Shown here one piece after another: positions 1 through 11,650 of a DNA stretch of 64,000 bases. The position numbers were made by a program, and so were the translations under genes. Origin of the DNA: Sarcomyxa edulis (lineage: Eukaryota; Basidiomycota; Agaricomycetes; Agaricales; Mycenaceae); the NCBI GenBank assembly GCA_009761415.1, contig QUOL01000023.1, positions 186,001-250,000 of the forward strand, written 5' to 3'. Positions within the stretch are counted from its first letter, which is position 1, and the number at the start of each line of letters is the position of its first letter. The notes below the pieces were generated by a model. That model was not told where the DNA came from. It saw only the letters and a list, made by a program, of their open reading frames with translations, and ran no database searches.

Positions 1-657
1 GACTTAGGAACAAAAACAAGGGTGCGAGCCAGACGCATATACCGAAGAATGTGGCGATCTCCGGGAAGCCAAGTACATTTGGAGTCGGTGTTCCATGATA
101 TGTCCTCTGGGCAGTATGTCGTGCCTCTTGCGATACGCGTGCAAAGTAGAAGAACCAGAGGAAATGATCTGCGATGACGAGAATGCATGATGACATGAAA
201 GAGAGTGATGTCAATGAGATGAGAGGCCAAGTGCTGGAGAAGTTTTGCAGATATACGATGTGGCAAATGGAAGAAAAGGCAATTTGAGGAAAGGGTAGCG
301 ATTCTGAGAAATACAGTACTGCATGCAGTGCTATTATGGCCTAAATTCATGATGATCACCCAAGTTTAGTTAGTGACGATGGTGCTCATTGAAGGGACTG
401 ACACATATCCCTCTCTGGCCAACCATCTTTGCGATACGAGAGTGCTCCTCTATGAGTTCCGAGACGTACAGCAAGCCGCTGGCTGGAATCGCAAATGACG
501 GTCAGTACTTCGACTGCCAGGAAATGGAAAAGATCAACCGAGCGAAAGAGTAACGAATGCAAAAGCAGCGAGAATGGCGGCATAACTAGATGCAACATTC
601 AGAACAAATAAGAGGAAAAAGGGAGAAAACAAACCTGAGGTAGTGCAACAGCGACAT
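1..657 (-). CDS. SVP26: SVP26/TEX261-family ER-Golgi cargo adaptor (3' end cut by window edge)
   Basis: Spliced minus-strand gene with first exons 657..635, 585..539 and 482 to about 390, and a further exon from 340 off the window edge. The N-terminus reads MSLLHYLSYAAILAAFAF, followed by ASGLLYVSELIEEHS and, after the third intron, SSICHIVYLQNFSS, LTSLSFMSSC and FPEIATFFGICVWLAPLF. These match the Svp26/Erv26 (TEX261) family segment by segment, including the four hydrophobic segments. The family packs type II membrane proteins such as mannosyltransferases and phosphatases into COPII vesicles and keeps them in the early Golgi. The start is the first ATG in frame with the first helix. The C-terminal tail lies outside the window. 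It is transcribed divergently from DID2, with about 120 nt between the start codons. The family call is confident; the exact third donor is not. Confidence 0.88.
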
Positions 658-779
658 ATCTTGAGGAGAAGATGGAATTTGAAGTCGACCAGCGCGTCGA
701 AGCGCGTCACGGTATAGCTTCCACGTGGACAGCCATTTACTATGGCACAGCCGATACTACCTCTCTTCATCCGACCATC

Positions 780-1610
780 ATGAGCAATCTCGAGAGTAAG
801 TATCCTCTCAGATCATTCTATGGATACTAATTAAAGTGTCTGATAGAAACCCTCTTCCAACTCAAGGTCTTGAACCTCATCACTGACGTGCTCCTGCGGA
901 AACTAATCGCAACTCCGTAGTTCACCGCAAAGACTCTAAATCGACAGGCAAAGAAAGCACAGAAGGACGAGAACTCTGAGAAATCTCGTCTGAAGAAGGT
1001 GCTCGATACCTTATTCAGGCATACTTGTCATAAATTAATCTGATTCCTCAGGCCCTGCAACAAGGGAACAACGACGGCGCACGGATATACGCCTCAAATG
1101 CCATCCGGAAGAAGAGCGAAGCTCTTAACCTCCTCAGATTGTCTAGTCGAATCGATGCTGTCGCAAGTAGGGTTGAAACAGCAGTGACTATGCGACAAGT
1201 GACCGGAAACATGACTTCGGTTGTAAGAGGGATGGACAAAGCTATGGAGGGCATGAACCTTGAACGAGTACGTTTCACGCTATACATCCTTCTTCATAAT
1301 TTGTCGTTTCAGCTAAACATCTGATCAGATCTCCCTCGTCATGGACAAATTCGAGTCCCAATTCTCCGACCTGGATGTGCAAACGTCGTACATGGAAGAT
1401 GCCATGTCATCTACCACGGCTACCTCCACACCACAAGACCAGATCGATCAGCTTCTACGGCAAACAGCAGAAGAAGCTAATATTGAACTTCAACACGACC
1501 TCTCTGCGAAAAGTTTGGACGTTGTAGCAGATCTTGGTCCACGAGAGAAGATCGGCGAAGAGGATGCAAAGCTCGCGGAGAGACTAAGAGCACTCCGACC
1601 CGCGACATAG
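780..1610 (+). CDS. DID2: ESCRT-III associated protein Did2/CHMP1
   Basis: Five exons: 780..795, 847..866, 921..998, 1052..1267, 1329..1610. The product is about 203 aa, the usual length of CHMP1/Did2 (Vps46). The basic N-terminal half ([19 protein letters not shown]) is the ESCRT-III helical hairpin. The acidic C-terminus ends in a MIM1-like helix ([13 protein letters not shown]), which in the family binds the MIT domains of Vps4 and Ist1. The family works late in multivesicular-body sorting, recruiting Vps4 to disassemble ESCRT-III on endosomes. All splice sites are GT-AG and introns are about 51-61 nt. A second ESCRT-III subunit, VPS60, lies 9.7 kb downstream on the same strand. Confidence 0.93.
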
Positions 1611-2124
1611 ATGAGAGAACACCAGAGTTTTGGATGGATGTAGGATGTAAATGGCTTAATTATTGTAGGTTTGTGTATACGATATAGCTCATAAGAAGGC
1701 TTTTGACTAACATTGGAGGGAGGGTGGCTGGTAAGTCATCATCGTTATTCCGTAACATTGAACATGAACATGAAAGGGTCATCTACAAAACATGGGCCAA
1801 AAGCCGAAGGAGCATACGAACATTATGGGAACATGAACAAGCGTAGAACGTGTCGGGGGAAATAACGATCATGGATAGCACAAGACATCGAAGAAAGTGG
1901 TAAGAAATACAAAGTGATGCAGGGAAGGTACAAGGAAGAATTGTATGTAGTACGAATGGAATCTGCGAATTAAAACCAGATGTGGGTAAATAAAAGAAAT
2001 AATATAGGATAGTGAGTAAATGCGTTAGCCCTGGAAGAAAATAGGAGCAAGAAACACGAAGAAGTAGAACATGCATATGGATTAGAGATATAAAGAATGC
2101 TTGAAGGCCTCGAGCTTCAAGATA
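1611..2124. other. Convergent intergenic region
   Basis: Space between the 3' ends of DID2 (plus) and the Ser/Pro-rich gene (minus). It is AT-rich and holds no frame with coding character; it probably contains both 3' UTRs. Confidence 0.6.
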
Positions 2125-5100
2125 TTATGCGTTTTGGAGGATGATTCGGACGAAGTTATCCAGGAGGTTTCGTTTACCATCGTCGCCGAGATCAGGTGCA
2201 GAAGCCAAGAGTCGTTCTACTCGGGCGACGATACCCGTTGGCCCATCGAACGGTATATCGTGTGCATCGAATCGATGAACGTCTATCCGTGAAGATCCGC
2301 GAAATCATCAAATCGACCGAGAGGAGAAGGACCAGGGCCAAACTCACATTTTTTGAACGAGGCATAACCAGCGTCATCCAAAGCATTCCGGAAGACCTCC
2401 GCAACTTCCCTTCCAACTTTTGACTTGTCTTTACCGTCCATCCCCAACTCCAAATCCGCCCGATCGACTCCCCTTCTGCCACCCCACGTGTTATCCCCCT
2501 TCCTGGACATAGACAACGACCTTCCGAACGAGGATGGTAACAAGGCCTCTTCTCTCACTTTCGAAGGTGCCCACGCCAATCCAAGCCCCAGATCCAAGGA
2601 ACGTCCCTTCGTCCCCGATCGATATCCAGCGTTAGGAACTGGGACTGGGACAGGAACGGGGGTTTTGTCGTCGCGACGTCGTTCTTTCTCTCTCTCCCTT
2701 TCCCCTGGCCACTCCTTCTCTTTAGAATGCTCACGCTGGATCGCACCCAGATGTTCTCCACGACGACTCGCGTTTGAAAGCGATGCGGGATCGCTCTGTT
2801 CAAAGCCAGTACTCTGCGTAGGCGAAGGTACAGCTGGCTCGAACGCGAACGGTCCATGCGACAGACCGATATGAACGAGACGTGTCTTTTTACCAGTGGC
2901 CCGCCCTAGACTGGACGACATCCCCGTTCCACCAGTACCCGTTGTCGATCGAGTCTGGGTTGTAGAATGGGAATGAGCGTGTGATGAACCTGATGCTCCT
3001 GTGTGATCTGGCTGGAGGGGCGTTATAGCAGCGGGTAATGGACGCAAACCTGTCTGTGGGGGGGTGGGCTGAAGGGCAGATTTATCCTTGACATGCCCGT
3101 TGACATACTCTCGTGCCCTTCTCAATGAAGAGCTCCTCTGAGTCCCAATTCCAGCCATCCCAGAGTCAACTTCTTTACTCGGTTTGACGCCTCTCGATTT
3201 CGAGGACGTGGAACGACTACCTCCACCTCCCCAACTAGGTCTCTCAAAATCAAAACTTCCATGTTTCGTTCGCCCAGTGACACCTACGGTGCTTCCCACT
3301 TTCTTCGCAGGTCCAAGAGTATAGCCATGGCCGTGACCGCTCGTGCTCGTGCTCGTGCTATTCATTCTCATGACTGGGGAACCTACCGTACCAGGCACTA
3401 CCACGACCTTCTTCCTCTCCACATCTCTCTGTCGATCCTTTCCTTTGTCCCTACTATCTTTACTTCCACCTCGTTCCAACCCTTTCATACTTCCAGATCC
3501 GGACGGCCTCTCTTCATCCACCATAGACACCGTATGATACCGATGTTGAGACTCCATCGAATCCTGCCTATGACTCAATCGTGGAGGAGAAGTAGTAGAC
3601 CGTTGCGGCGTCGGAGGGGTATGCGTTATCAGTGGTATAGTCGCTGCACGAGGCAACGGAGCTATTATAGTTTGCTGCGAGGTCCTCACTGGGATGATCC
3701 CCGCGTCACCTGATATATCTGTGCTTCGCGAATTTTTCCTACTATGCGAAGCTCTGGACATGGAGCTCGGACCGGAAACGATGGCGCAAGGGGCTGTTGA
3801 GGATGCTGTAGAGAACGAGGATTGCCCTGGATCGGACATTTGGTTGTTGTGATGATGAGGGACATTCCTGGATGAGAATAGTTTAGCTAATCTTGATTGT
3901 GAAATGCCAGCGGAGGGTTTGGGTTTTGGACGTGTTGGCGGTGATGGTGCGGGGCTTTGAGGACGCGACGGAGGTGGTCGATGGAGGAGGCTTGGTGTCG
4001 TACCGTCAATTACTCCGTCATTGCTATTAGGAGGTGGGTTTTGGGAATGACCAGCATCGGAGGATACCCTTACTGGGCTAGCAGGACGTGATCGAGAGCT
4101 AATGGATTTTCGAGAACTGCTATGACCAGACAAGGGGATCCCAAATAGATTATGAAGCTTTTTACGAGTTGCAGATGATTTTGACGCTGTTGGGGTTGAA
4201 GGTCTTGAAACTGAGGTTGGCTTGTTCTCGTATGTGGGGGCGGGAACGGGTATAGGTAGCGGGTCTGGGGGATGTTTCTTCGGCCGTCGCGTCTGTATCG
4301 GTTTGATAGTAGTATTCGTAGCTGTTGTCGTGGAAGATAGAGGCCGGGATTGCACTCTGGTAGAAGGTTTGGCACCCGGTGTAGGTGAAACGCCGCGAAA
4401 CTCCACTTGACCCATACTCGAGTGACGCGAATGACCGTGCATGAAACCGTTGGGCAGTTCTGGTACTGGAGTGGAGTCAATGTCTACCAAAGCCGGCTGG
4501 TCAGACTTGGAGCGGGAGTGAGAACGGGTACGGGAACGGGATCGAGAGCGGTGCAGAAAGTTGTACAACTGAGATGGTAGAAGATCAGCGTGTTACATCT
4601 TGCCATGTGGTGGGATGATACGCACCCTACTCTCTGATTTGCGTGATGGCCTTGCGGTGTCGCGTTCTGCTTCGACTGAAGAAAACATATCGACGGATTG
4701 TACAAGTTGCATGTCAGGTTTGAACGCCTGTACGTCCGCATAACCCGGCAAGAGGACTTTGGCCGCCTGAGAGTCTTCCAAGTCGGACTATTAGTAGTCA
4801 TTAGATGAGCAACACGACACCAGCAAGGTAAGTAGAGACGCACCTCAGCAAAGGCAGTTTGACGACGAGAAGAGCTGTGAGAACGAAAAATAGTAGAGAA
4901 CTGGTTGAAAAGGACATACACGTGTTAGGCACGGTATTGATAGATATATCGGCACAGCAGCAGGTATAGAGCTCACGTCTTTTCCCAATAAACTTAAACT
5001 ACGACGAGCAGCGTGTTTCTGCTTCGAGGAAAGACTGGACTGGGGATCGGTGTTAATAGCAATTGCCTCCGAAGCCGAAGTTGAAGGGGTACTTGGTGCA

Positions 5101-5177
5101 AAGGAAGAGAAAGATTCAGAGGCTGAGTATTGAAGACTGGCGAGAGGACTACTCCTGTGGGACGCGTGAGATGCCAT
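2125..5177 (-). CDS. Large Ser/Pro-rich low-complexity protein with a conserved-looking C-terminus
   Basis: Five exons: 5177..4977, 4900..4844, 4766..4626, 4568..2348, 2282..2125; about 925 aa. Exon 4 encodes a long disordered Ser/Pro/Arg-rich stretch (for example SRSRSRTRSHSRS near its start) with many basic and proline-rich patches. The last exon is different: it is folded-looking (ARVERLLASAPDLG, LLDNFVRIILQNA) and is reached only by splicing at a GTGAGT donor at 2347. Without that splice the frame stops at 2283. I do not recognise the family. The composition suggests a scaffold, cytoskeletal or nuclear regulatory protein, but no catalytic motif is visible. A small basic-protein gene lies upstream on the same strand. 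Exon joins are phase-consistent; the function is unknown. Confidence 0.75.
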
Positions 5178-5354
5178 AGTCGTTGAGCAAGGCACGCTCG
5201 CCGTTGTCCTGAACGACGACCAGTCTTATGGTTGAAATTATCTGGCGCGGGATTTGCTTCCGGTCAAGCATCTCCCATGCATGGTCTCGGCAGGCTCCGT
5301 CCCAATTATTTTTTCATTTATTTTATACATGCAGACGGGAAGTCACAAATGACT

Positions 5355-6027
5355 CTACGGAGACTGTCCGTGGAAGGAGGCCAACATAACACTCCGTTCC
5401 TGCTCTGGGATCATATGCCAAAGCGCATAGGCAACGACATCGACGTCTATCTGCTTTTCAAACTGTTTCGCCAGCTGTGCATAGTGCGCTTTTCTCATAT
5501 CGTCCAGGGAAAGGAACGATGGGTCTTTCAAGGGTGTCCTGAGCGAGTCATGAGCAAAGGACCAGACTGTCAAAAGATGCGGCACTGTAGTGTATGACGA
5601 TTAGTGTAAGAATTGACAGACAATGAATGGAAACGAACAGTTCGTGTAACCGCTCCTCCGGAGTATTCTTTGCTGAGATGGTGATAGTCTTTGGATATAT
5701 ATATCATATTCATCTGAGCCTGTCATCGCTGAGCGCTGTAGCTGTACTGCGCATTGAGCATATTGGCGATGGAGGCACTTACCTTTGACCTCTTCACTCT
5801 TCCGTGGACGCTTCTTCGAGAGCCTCTCTACCTTCCTGCTCGCCGTTTCCCCAGAGTTCATCTGCATCTTTTTGGCGGCGCGATGTATGGATAAGCGTTG
5901 CGTTCGCTCCTTGTCTGTCAACGCCCTCTGCCTCTTCTTGGTTTTCTTATCGTGAGATCTGCGTGAAAGTCATTGAAGTAGGTCAAGTTGCGAGAGATGA
6001 AATGACAAACGAGTGCTTCGACGTCAT
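5355..6027 (-). CDS. Small basic hypothetical protein (~151 aa)
   Basis: Four-exon model: 6027..6011, 5958..5783, 5667..5635, 5584..5355. It starts MTSKHSSHDKKTKKRQRALT and has a strongly basic helical region (KKMQMNSGETASRKVERLSK), then a mixed helical C-terminal half containing VWSFAHDSL and VAYALWHMIPEQER. The basic Lys/Arg-rich N-terminus suggests a nuclear or nucleolar protein; I do not recognise the family. The third exon is uncertain. Two AG acceptors lie 8 nt apart, and only the downstream one keeps canonical splicing in frame with the last exon. It shares a 222-bp divergent promoter with the O-acetyltransferase gene. Confidence 0.55.
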
Positions 6028-6249
6028 GACCTAGTCTCAGTGCGCCGACAACGAGGAGGTTTTTAGCAGACGTACGCGTCCAGACGTCGCTTAAAGTAAG
6101 GTTGAGCGTCGCGTCGGCTCGTTATAGTAGCGAGTCCCGGTCATAAATGTGTCACGTGCACGCACGCCATCCTTTCCTCATCGTCTTTCAAAGTGTCAAA
6201 AATAATCTGGAAATGCATCCTCGAACTCTCTTCCTCCTAAGTTTCTGCG

Positions 6250-7994
6250 ATGAATCTATCGTTTCTGGCCCCAAGGACTCTCCAATCTGCTCGTATCGCT
6301 AGCATCCCACGATCCCTCAAAAGAGCTATTTCCAGTAATTGCGCACCTTCTACATCTGCAAATGGTCCACATTTCCCCTGCGTGGATGCACACGCAAATC
6401 GAGAATCACGTCTCAGAGCTGCATCATCATCTGCTATTCCTTACACGTCTCAGTTTTCTCAAGGCTCAGGTCCAGAACCTCTATACTGTCGTCCCAGTCC
6501 GACCTCATATCACACATATCATCATGACGGACCACTTGAAATGACTTACTCTTCCACCCCGCTTCCATCAGTCGACATTGCATACGAAACATGGGGAACC
6601 CTCTCTCCCAGAAAAGACAACGTCATCCTCCTCCACACAGGCTTGTCCGCATCCTCCCATGCAGCCTCCACACCTCACAATCCAACAGAAGGCTGGTGGG
6701 AGAAATTCATCGGTCCAGGGAAAGCTCTCGATACCAACCAGTTCTACATCATCTGCACCAACGCCCTCGGTGGATGCTACGGTACCACCGGTCCTTCATC
6801 CATAGACCCGACTACAGGTGTGCCTTACGCCACGAATTTCCCTATCATATCTCTATTCGATATGGTGAGGGCACAGTTCTGTCTATTGGATCACCTAGGA
6901 ATCGATAAATTATACGCGAGCGTGGGTTGCTCTATGGGTGGGATGACCAGCTTGGCTGCTGGGTGGTTGCATCCAGAACGTGTAGGCAAAATCGTTAGCA
7001 TAAGCGGAACAGCTCGCAGTAGCCCGAGCAGTGTCGCCATGCGGTACGCGCAACGAAGTGGTGCGCTCTTTATGTCTCTTCGTATCACGTCTTCTTGGGT
7101 GCTTAATTTTTTTTTGTTATTATGAAACAGTGTTAATGGCTGATCCGAACTGGAATAAAGGCTTTTATTACGATGGCCTCCCCCCACATACAGGAATGAA
7201 ATTAGCTCGTCGTAAGTATATCACAAGTACCCTTCATATATTTGACTAGCTGAGCGTCCCACTTGTAGAAATCGCAACAATTACCTATCGCTCAGGACCA
7301 GAATGGGATCTTCGTTTTGGACGTAAAGTCCGTGAACAGCCACAATCATCCTTGCCTGTACTATCATCCATCTCCGACCGCACTCTTCCTCGGATACCAG
7401 CTCTCTGCCCAGATTTTCTTATTGAGACGTACCTCGATCATCAGGTTAGTTTTCACCTACTCATCCTTTGTTCCGCTCAATAACACCAATCCCAAGGGCG
7501 AACAATTCTGCCTCAAGTACGACGCCAACTCCCTCATCTACATCTCAAAAGCAATGGACCTCTTCGACATGACGCTTCCAGCTCTCCAAGAACTCAACCT
7601 CATTCCTTCCTCACCCTCTACTCCATCTTCCACCGACGCCTCCTTCACCCCAACACATACCACGCACTCGAAATCCCACCCGCCACCCGTCAACCCCCCA
7701 GCGCACCTCACAGACCTCGCAGAAGGTCTTGCACCTCTCAAAAATATCCCGACCTTGGTGCTAGGCGTACAAAGCGATATATTGTTTACTGTGGAACAGC
7801 AACGGGAACTCGCGGATGCACTGCGGATGGCAGGCAACGAAAGGGTGAGTTATTATGAATTGGGAGGTGTATGGGGCCATGATACGTTTTTGTAAGTCGT
7901 TTCGCCCGATTGGCCGGGAGACAACTAACCGATGATCCTTTATAGGTTGGATGTACTCAACGTCGGAGGCGCGATTAGAGGGTTTTTATCATGA
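6250..7994 (+). CDS. Serine/homoserine O-acetyltransferase, alpha/beta-hydrolase type (Cys2/Met2 family)
   Basis: Five exons: 6250..7060, 7131..7211, 7269..7444, 7497..7891, 7946..7994. The protein is a MetX/Cys2-type acetyltransferase that moves acetyl from acetyl-CoA to the hydroxyl of homoserine or serine in sulfur amino-acid synthesis. The nucleophile elbow [10 protein letters not shown] gives the catalytic Ser. The acid is probably in [12 protein letters not shown] and the catalytic His in [10 protein letters not shown] near the C-terminus. Family blocks include [23 protein letters not shown] and [12 protein letters not shown]. The sequence between [13 protein letters not shown] and SASSHA, with a long N-terminal extension that could be a mitochondrial presequence, resembles fungal serine O-acetyltransferases (Cys2-like) more than Met2. 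That choice is inference. Confidence 0.88.
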
Positions 7995-8180
7995 TTGTAG
8001 CCTTTGGCATAATTGGAGTGTAATTGTAAGACTATATTCGACTTGAAACAGTCAACCTGATTGATACAACGCAATTGCACACAGTGCTCATAAGAAAACG
8101 ACATGAGGGGAGGATAACTTGGCGTATACGTGTGATGGTGAAGCCACAGACCTATAATCATCAAGCGAGAGCCATCCTGA
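7995..8180. other. Convergent intergenic spacer
   Basis: About 186 bp between the 3' ends of the O-acetyltransferase and kinase-like genes; no coding signal. Confidence 0.6.
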
Positions 8181-9821
8181 TCACGAGGGTAGTCCATCTG
8201 AGTAACGATAATCTGCCCCTACAGGCACCGGAAACGGAATATCAGGCCTCCTCTCCTCCCAAAACGGTTTCAGCGCCTCCAAACATATCTCCAACTTATC
8301 CCGAGCCGACCAATGTGCGCTCAAACACGCTTCGAACCAGCGTTCGGGCTTGCCGAATACATACGCCACGATCCATTCCCATGTCGTAGGAACCATCTCT
8401 GGGTGGAACATCATGGATAATATCAGAGTTTGGAGTTTTTGCTGTTTGGCTAGGGGAACGGGTGGGTGCATTATTGGCGTGTTTAGGAAGAGCCAGGGTG
8501 GGAGTTGAGCGCATAACCAGAGCTGATCACGATGTTAGAAACGAGGAAGTCAGAGTCACTATATAGCTGGGCAGGGAGGAAAAATTAGCGCACCGGTGCA
8601 CGATGAGCGTGTTCCCAACCCGTGAGCGTCAATGCGACTTGTTCTTCTTGTCTTTCTGCAGTCTTATCAAACGACACAATGAAGCGTGACATCTTCATAT
8701 CACTATGGAATATCCCGAACATATCACTCTGCAACACACTATACGCAGTGTTCCGGGCTGAAAATGGAAGACTATCAGGCAAGTAGAACCCTCCGGAGTG
8801 GTGAGGGATGAGCTGCTCATAACGATGCCAAGTGTCTTTTATCCGAGCCACATCGATGTTGGTAAGTGGTGGCTTGACACCGTGTTGTGCTGATTCTGAT
8901 TCCTTTTTAGCGGCACGGATAACTATTGGGTCTTTGAAAACTCGGTCGATCCGGTTCACCAGTGCTCTGAGGTATCCGTCCGTCGAGGATAAAGCCTCCT
9001 GAGGTTCCATATGGATCAATGGACCTTGGTCGAATGCAGGCGCTAGGAGAACCTGGTCCTGAGTCGACCTGAACTGCGAGTCTCGTAGCCCTGCAGGCGT
9101 AGTATTCACGCCCGTTCCTACCAGGTCGGTGCATATTCTGTTGCCGCGATGATTAAACAATCCCAACAGAAGCTCGACGAGTTTGACTATGATTTTGTGT
9201 TCTCGTTCTGGAGTCAAGGTCGGCCATATTGTATCAAGGGAGTGGCCAGGGATCTTTTGGAGGAATAAGTACAGGTCAGTCGAACGTCGTGCGAAAGGAG
9301 GGGAAATATGCTACCTTCTCTAGTAGGACTACCTCGGCGCCTATCTTATTTGGGAGAACGTCCCTGTAGGCATATACCTTTGGGGCTCTAATTCTTAGTT
9401 CAGGGTAAACGAGAACAGTTTGGGACATTCCAACCTAGATTGTGTCAATACATAGGAAATATCCACAAAAATATCGACTTACGAGCGCCTGGGTCGTGAG
9501 ACGTACACGACCTTTGGGGAAATGGGCCAACATCTCGCGTGGACCGAGTGGCATGGAGATGCTTGCAAAGGTAATGAGAACCATCTACATCGATGTTACT
9601 TTGGTATTTTCTCGGTAGGTCGATGTAGAAAGGTCAGATACCTGTTCGCCAGCCCAAATCACATCTTCACATTTGACCACTATCGGCTTTACAACTTGAG
9701 GTCGAGACAGTTTTTTGCCACGACGAGCAGGAGCCACTGGGGGACGTAGTAGACCTATTGCAGTGGATATAGCAAACGCCTTGAGAGCAGGGAGATCGAC
9801 GTGAGGGAAAAACACGGACAT
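8181..9821 (-). CDS. Aminoglycoside-phosphotransferase-like (protein-kinase-fold) fungal protein
   Basis: Exons begin at 9821..9642 and 9584..9483; a third exon runs to EVVLLEK, and two more carry the C-terminal half to 8181. The order of motifs is that of fungal APH/choline-kinase-like proteins: LPNKIGAEVVLLEKIPGHSL (hinge region), then TLTPEREHKIIVKLVELLLG, then a C-terminal helical lobe with GGFYLPDSLPFS, GIFHSDMKMSRFIVSFD and GWEHAHRAP. In GIFHSDMKMSRF the residues where a catalytic HxD...N loop is expected read HSDMKMS, so the Asp is present but the Asn is not in its usual place. The substrate is unknown. The coding-like frame continues upstream of the chosen ATG (GKSYFTWTIPQFQKATSG) until a TAG at 9911..9909, so the true start may be further upstream. 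Confidence 0.7.
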
Positions 9822-10457
9822 GGTTTGTAGTATGATTGTACGAATGCCACTCGTCGCCTTTTGAAACTGAGGAATTGTCCAAGTGAAATAGGATTTCCCG
9901 TTACACTGCTATTGGTAGTGATATTCCGAGAGGACGTCCCATTGTTGGTGATCTTGAGAAATACAAATAGTTACAAGATCCCGTAAAGTGATAGTGATAA
10001 ATACCGATGGAAGATAACGAGATTGAGAACATGTATACGTACGTAGAATCGGTATTCCTGCAATCATAGACCTTGGAGCTTGAGCGCTTGAGCTTTCCGG
10101 GATAATTCATGAACGACTCGGAGGTCGTTGAATCAATAGCGAAAAAGGCCAGTTCCGGAATCCGCACTTTCTCTCTGGTAAAGCTCTCCTCGGGCCCCAT
10201 GTCACTGGGAATCTCTTTCCTCCCGGTCGGACACGGCGTTAAAGGTAAGCTGAGTGCGGGCGCTTGCAACGATTAGCGGGGCTATGCGCCATATTTTTGA
10301 AAGTTCATGATGAAGCGAAAGGTCCCGCCTGGTCCCGCTCAGCGGCGCTGTGGTCATGAGTGCCTACATCCAAATCGGGACACTACATCTTCAACTGCGC
10401 CCTAGTGTACCATCTCCCGCTACACCTCGTATCATCTTGAACGTCGAACACTGAACA
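9822..10457. other. Intergenic region with possible upstream exon(s) of the kinase-like gene
   Basis: On the minus strand two stretches look coding: one beginning MGPEESFTREKVRIPELAFF (about 10200 down to 10050) and one just before the chosen start (GKSYFTWTIPQFQKATSG). No intron model I tried joins them cleanly to the kinase-like frame, because a TAG at 9911..9909 intervenes. The right side must also hold the VPS60 promoter. Confidence 0.4.
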
Positions 10458-11408
10458 ATGAACCGTATCTTTGGATCATCTTCTAGTCGAAAACCCAAAC
10501 CCACCTTGCAAGATGCGATTGCAGCGGTTAGTCGAACTCTGCTGGGACAGCTTTGCTTGTGGTCGATTGATGTTCATGGCCTCTTGCATAGACCGATGCT
10601 AGAATGTCCACTATTGAGGTCAAGATTAGAAAGCTCGATGGTGAACTTTCCCGCTACAAAGAACAAATGGGCAAGCTCAGAAATGGTCCAGGCAAGGTGA
10701 AGTTCCGTCTATATCTATATTATCCAAATGAACTTTTCGCGTACTCACCCGTGCTGTCATCAATCACAACAATAGGATGCTATCCAACAGAGAGCGCTTC
10801 GGACTCTAAAGCAAAAGCGGATGTACGAATCCCAGCTAGCGCAACTCACCCAACAAACTTTCAATATGGAATCTGCCGCTCTTACTACGGAGAACCTCCG
10901 AAATACGATGGCCACAGTGGATGCTATGCAAATAGCCAACAAGGAGATGCGGAAACAGTATGGGAAGATTGACATTGATAAGATTGAGGTGTGTGTTTCT
11001 TATGACGCTTGATGGAATGATTGACAGATTTTGTTATTTGACAGAATATACATTATGATATGGAGGATCTACTGGAGCAGTCCAACGAGATTCAAGAGTC
11101 GCTAGGGCGATCATACGCTGTTCCGGATGAGATCGACGAAGCAGATTTGGAAGCTGGTACGTTGATGGTGTTTCTCTTGAAGGGAAGCATCGGTTCTGAC
11201 CGTTCATCTCATGTAGAATTGGACGCGCTACAATTCGAGGAGGAAGAGGAAGGGACGTCGTATCTGGCCGATATCAACAAAGCACCTGATTTCATCGACG
11301 AGCCCCCAGTTGAAGAAGTGAGTCTGTCTTTCAAATCAATTCGACGGGGCACTGATCAAGGAATTACAGTCTCCAGCGCAGCATGAAGCCATCAAAGCTA
11401 CAAGTTAA
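10458..11408 (+). CDS. VPS60: ESCRT-III protein Vps60/CHMP5 (Mos10)
   Basis: Six exons: 10458..10526, 10592..10696, 10776..10988, 11045..11156, 11217..11317, 11370..11408; about 212 aa, normal for the family. The N-terminus MNRIFGSSSSRKPKP, the block STIEVKIRKLDGELSRY, the RALRTLKQKRMYE segment and NLRNTMATVDAMQIANKEM are diagnostic of CHMP5/Vps60. The acidic end (EADLEAELDALQFEEEEE) contains the region that binds Vta1 in the family. Vps60 activates Vps4 through Vta1 during ESCRT-III turnover on endosomes. All introns are GT-AG and phase-consistent. Together with DID2 this makes two Vps4-regulating ESCRT-III proteins within 11 kb. Confidence 0.93.
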
Positions 11409-11650
11409 TCCAGATTATTCGGAGATCAGCCTATGCCGCACCGCTTGGGGGTTGGATATTTGTATCATCTACTTGTATATGTGTATATTAGATTTGGGTA
11501 GAACGAGGAAAGAATTTTGGGATCCAAGCTCATCCGTATCGCGCCCCGATATCATCTTCAGCAAACCAGTCATCCGTTCGCCTTGTATCTTCGGCGGTGC
11601 TCAGATTAATGATGGTTGATTTGCTTTGTGAATCTATGAAACGGAAGATT

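Noticed and set aside
2425..2874. Plus-strand frame of 149 codons
   Set aside because: Antisense shadow of the large Ser/Pro-rich exon.
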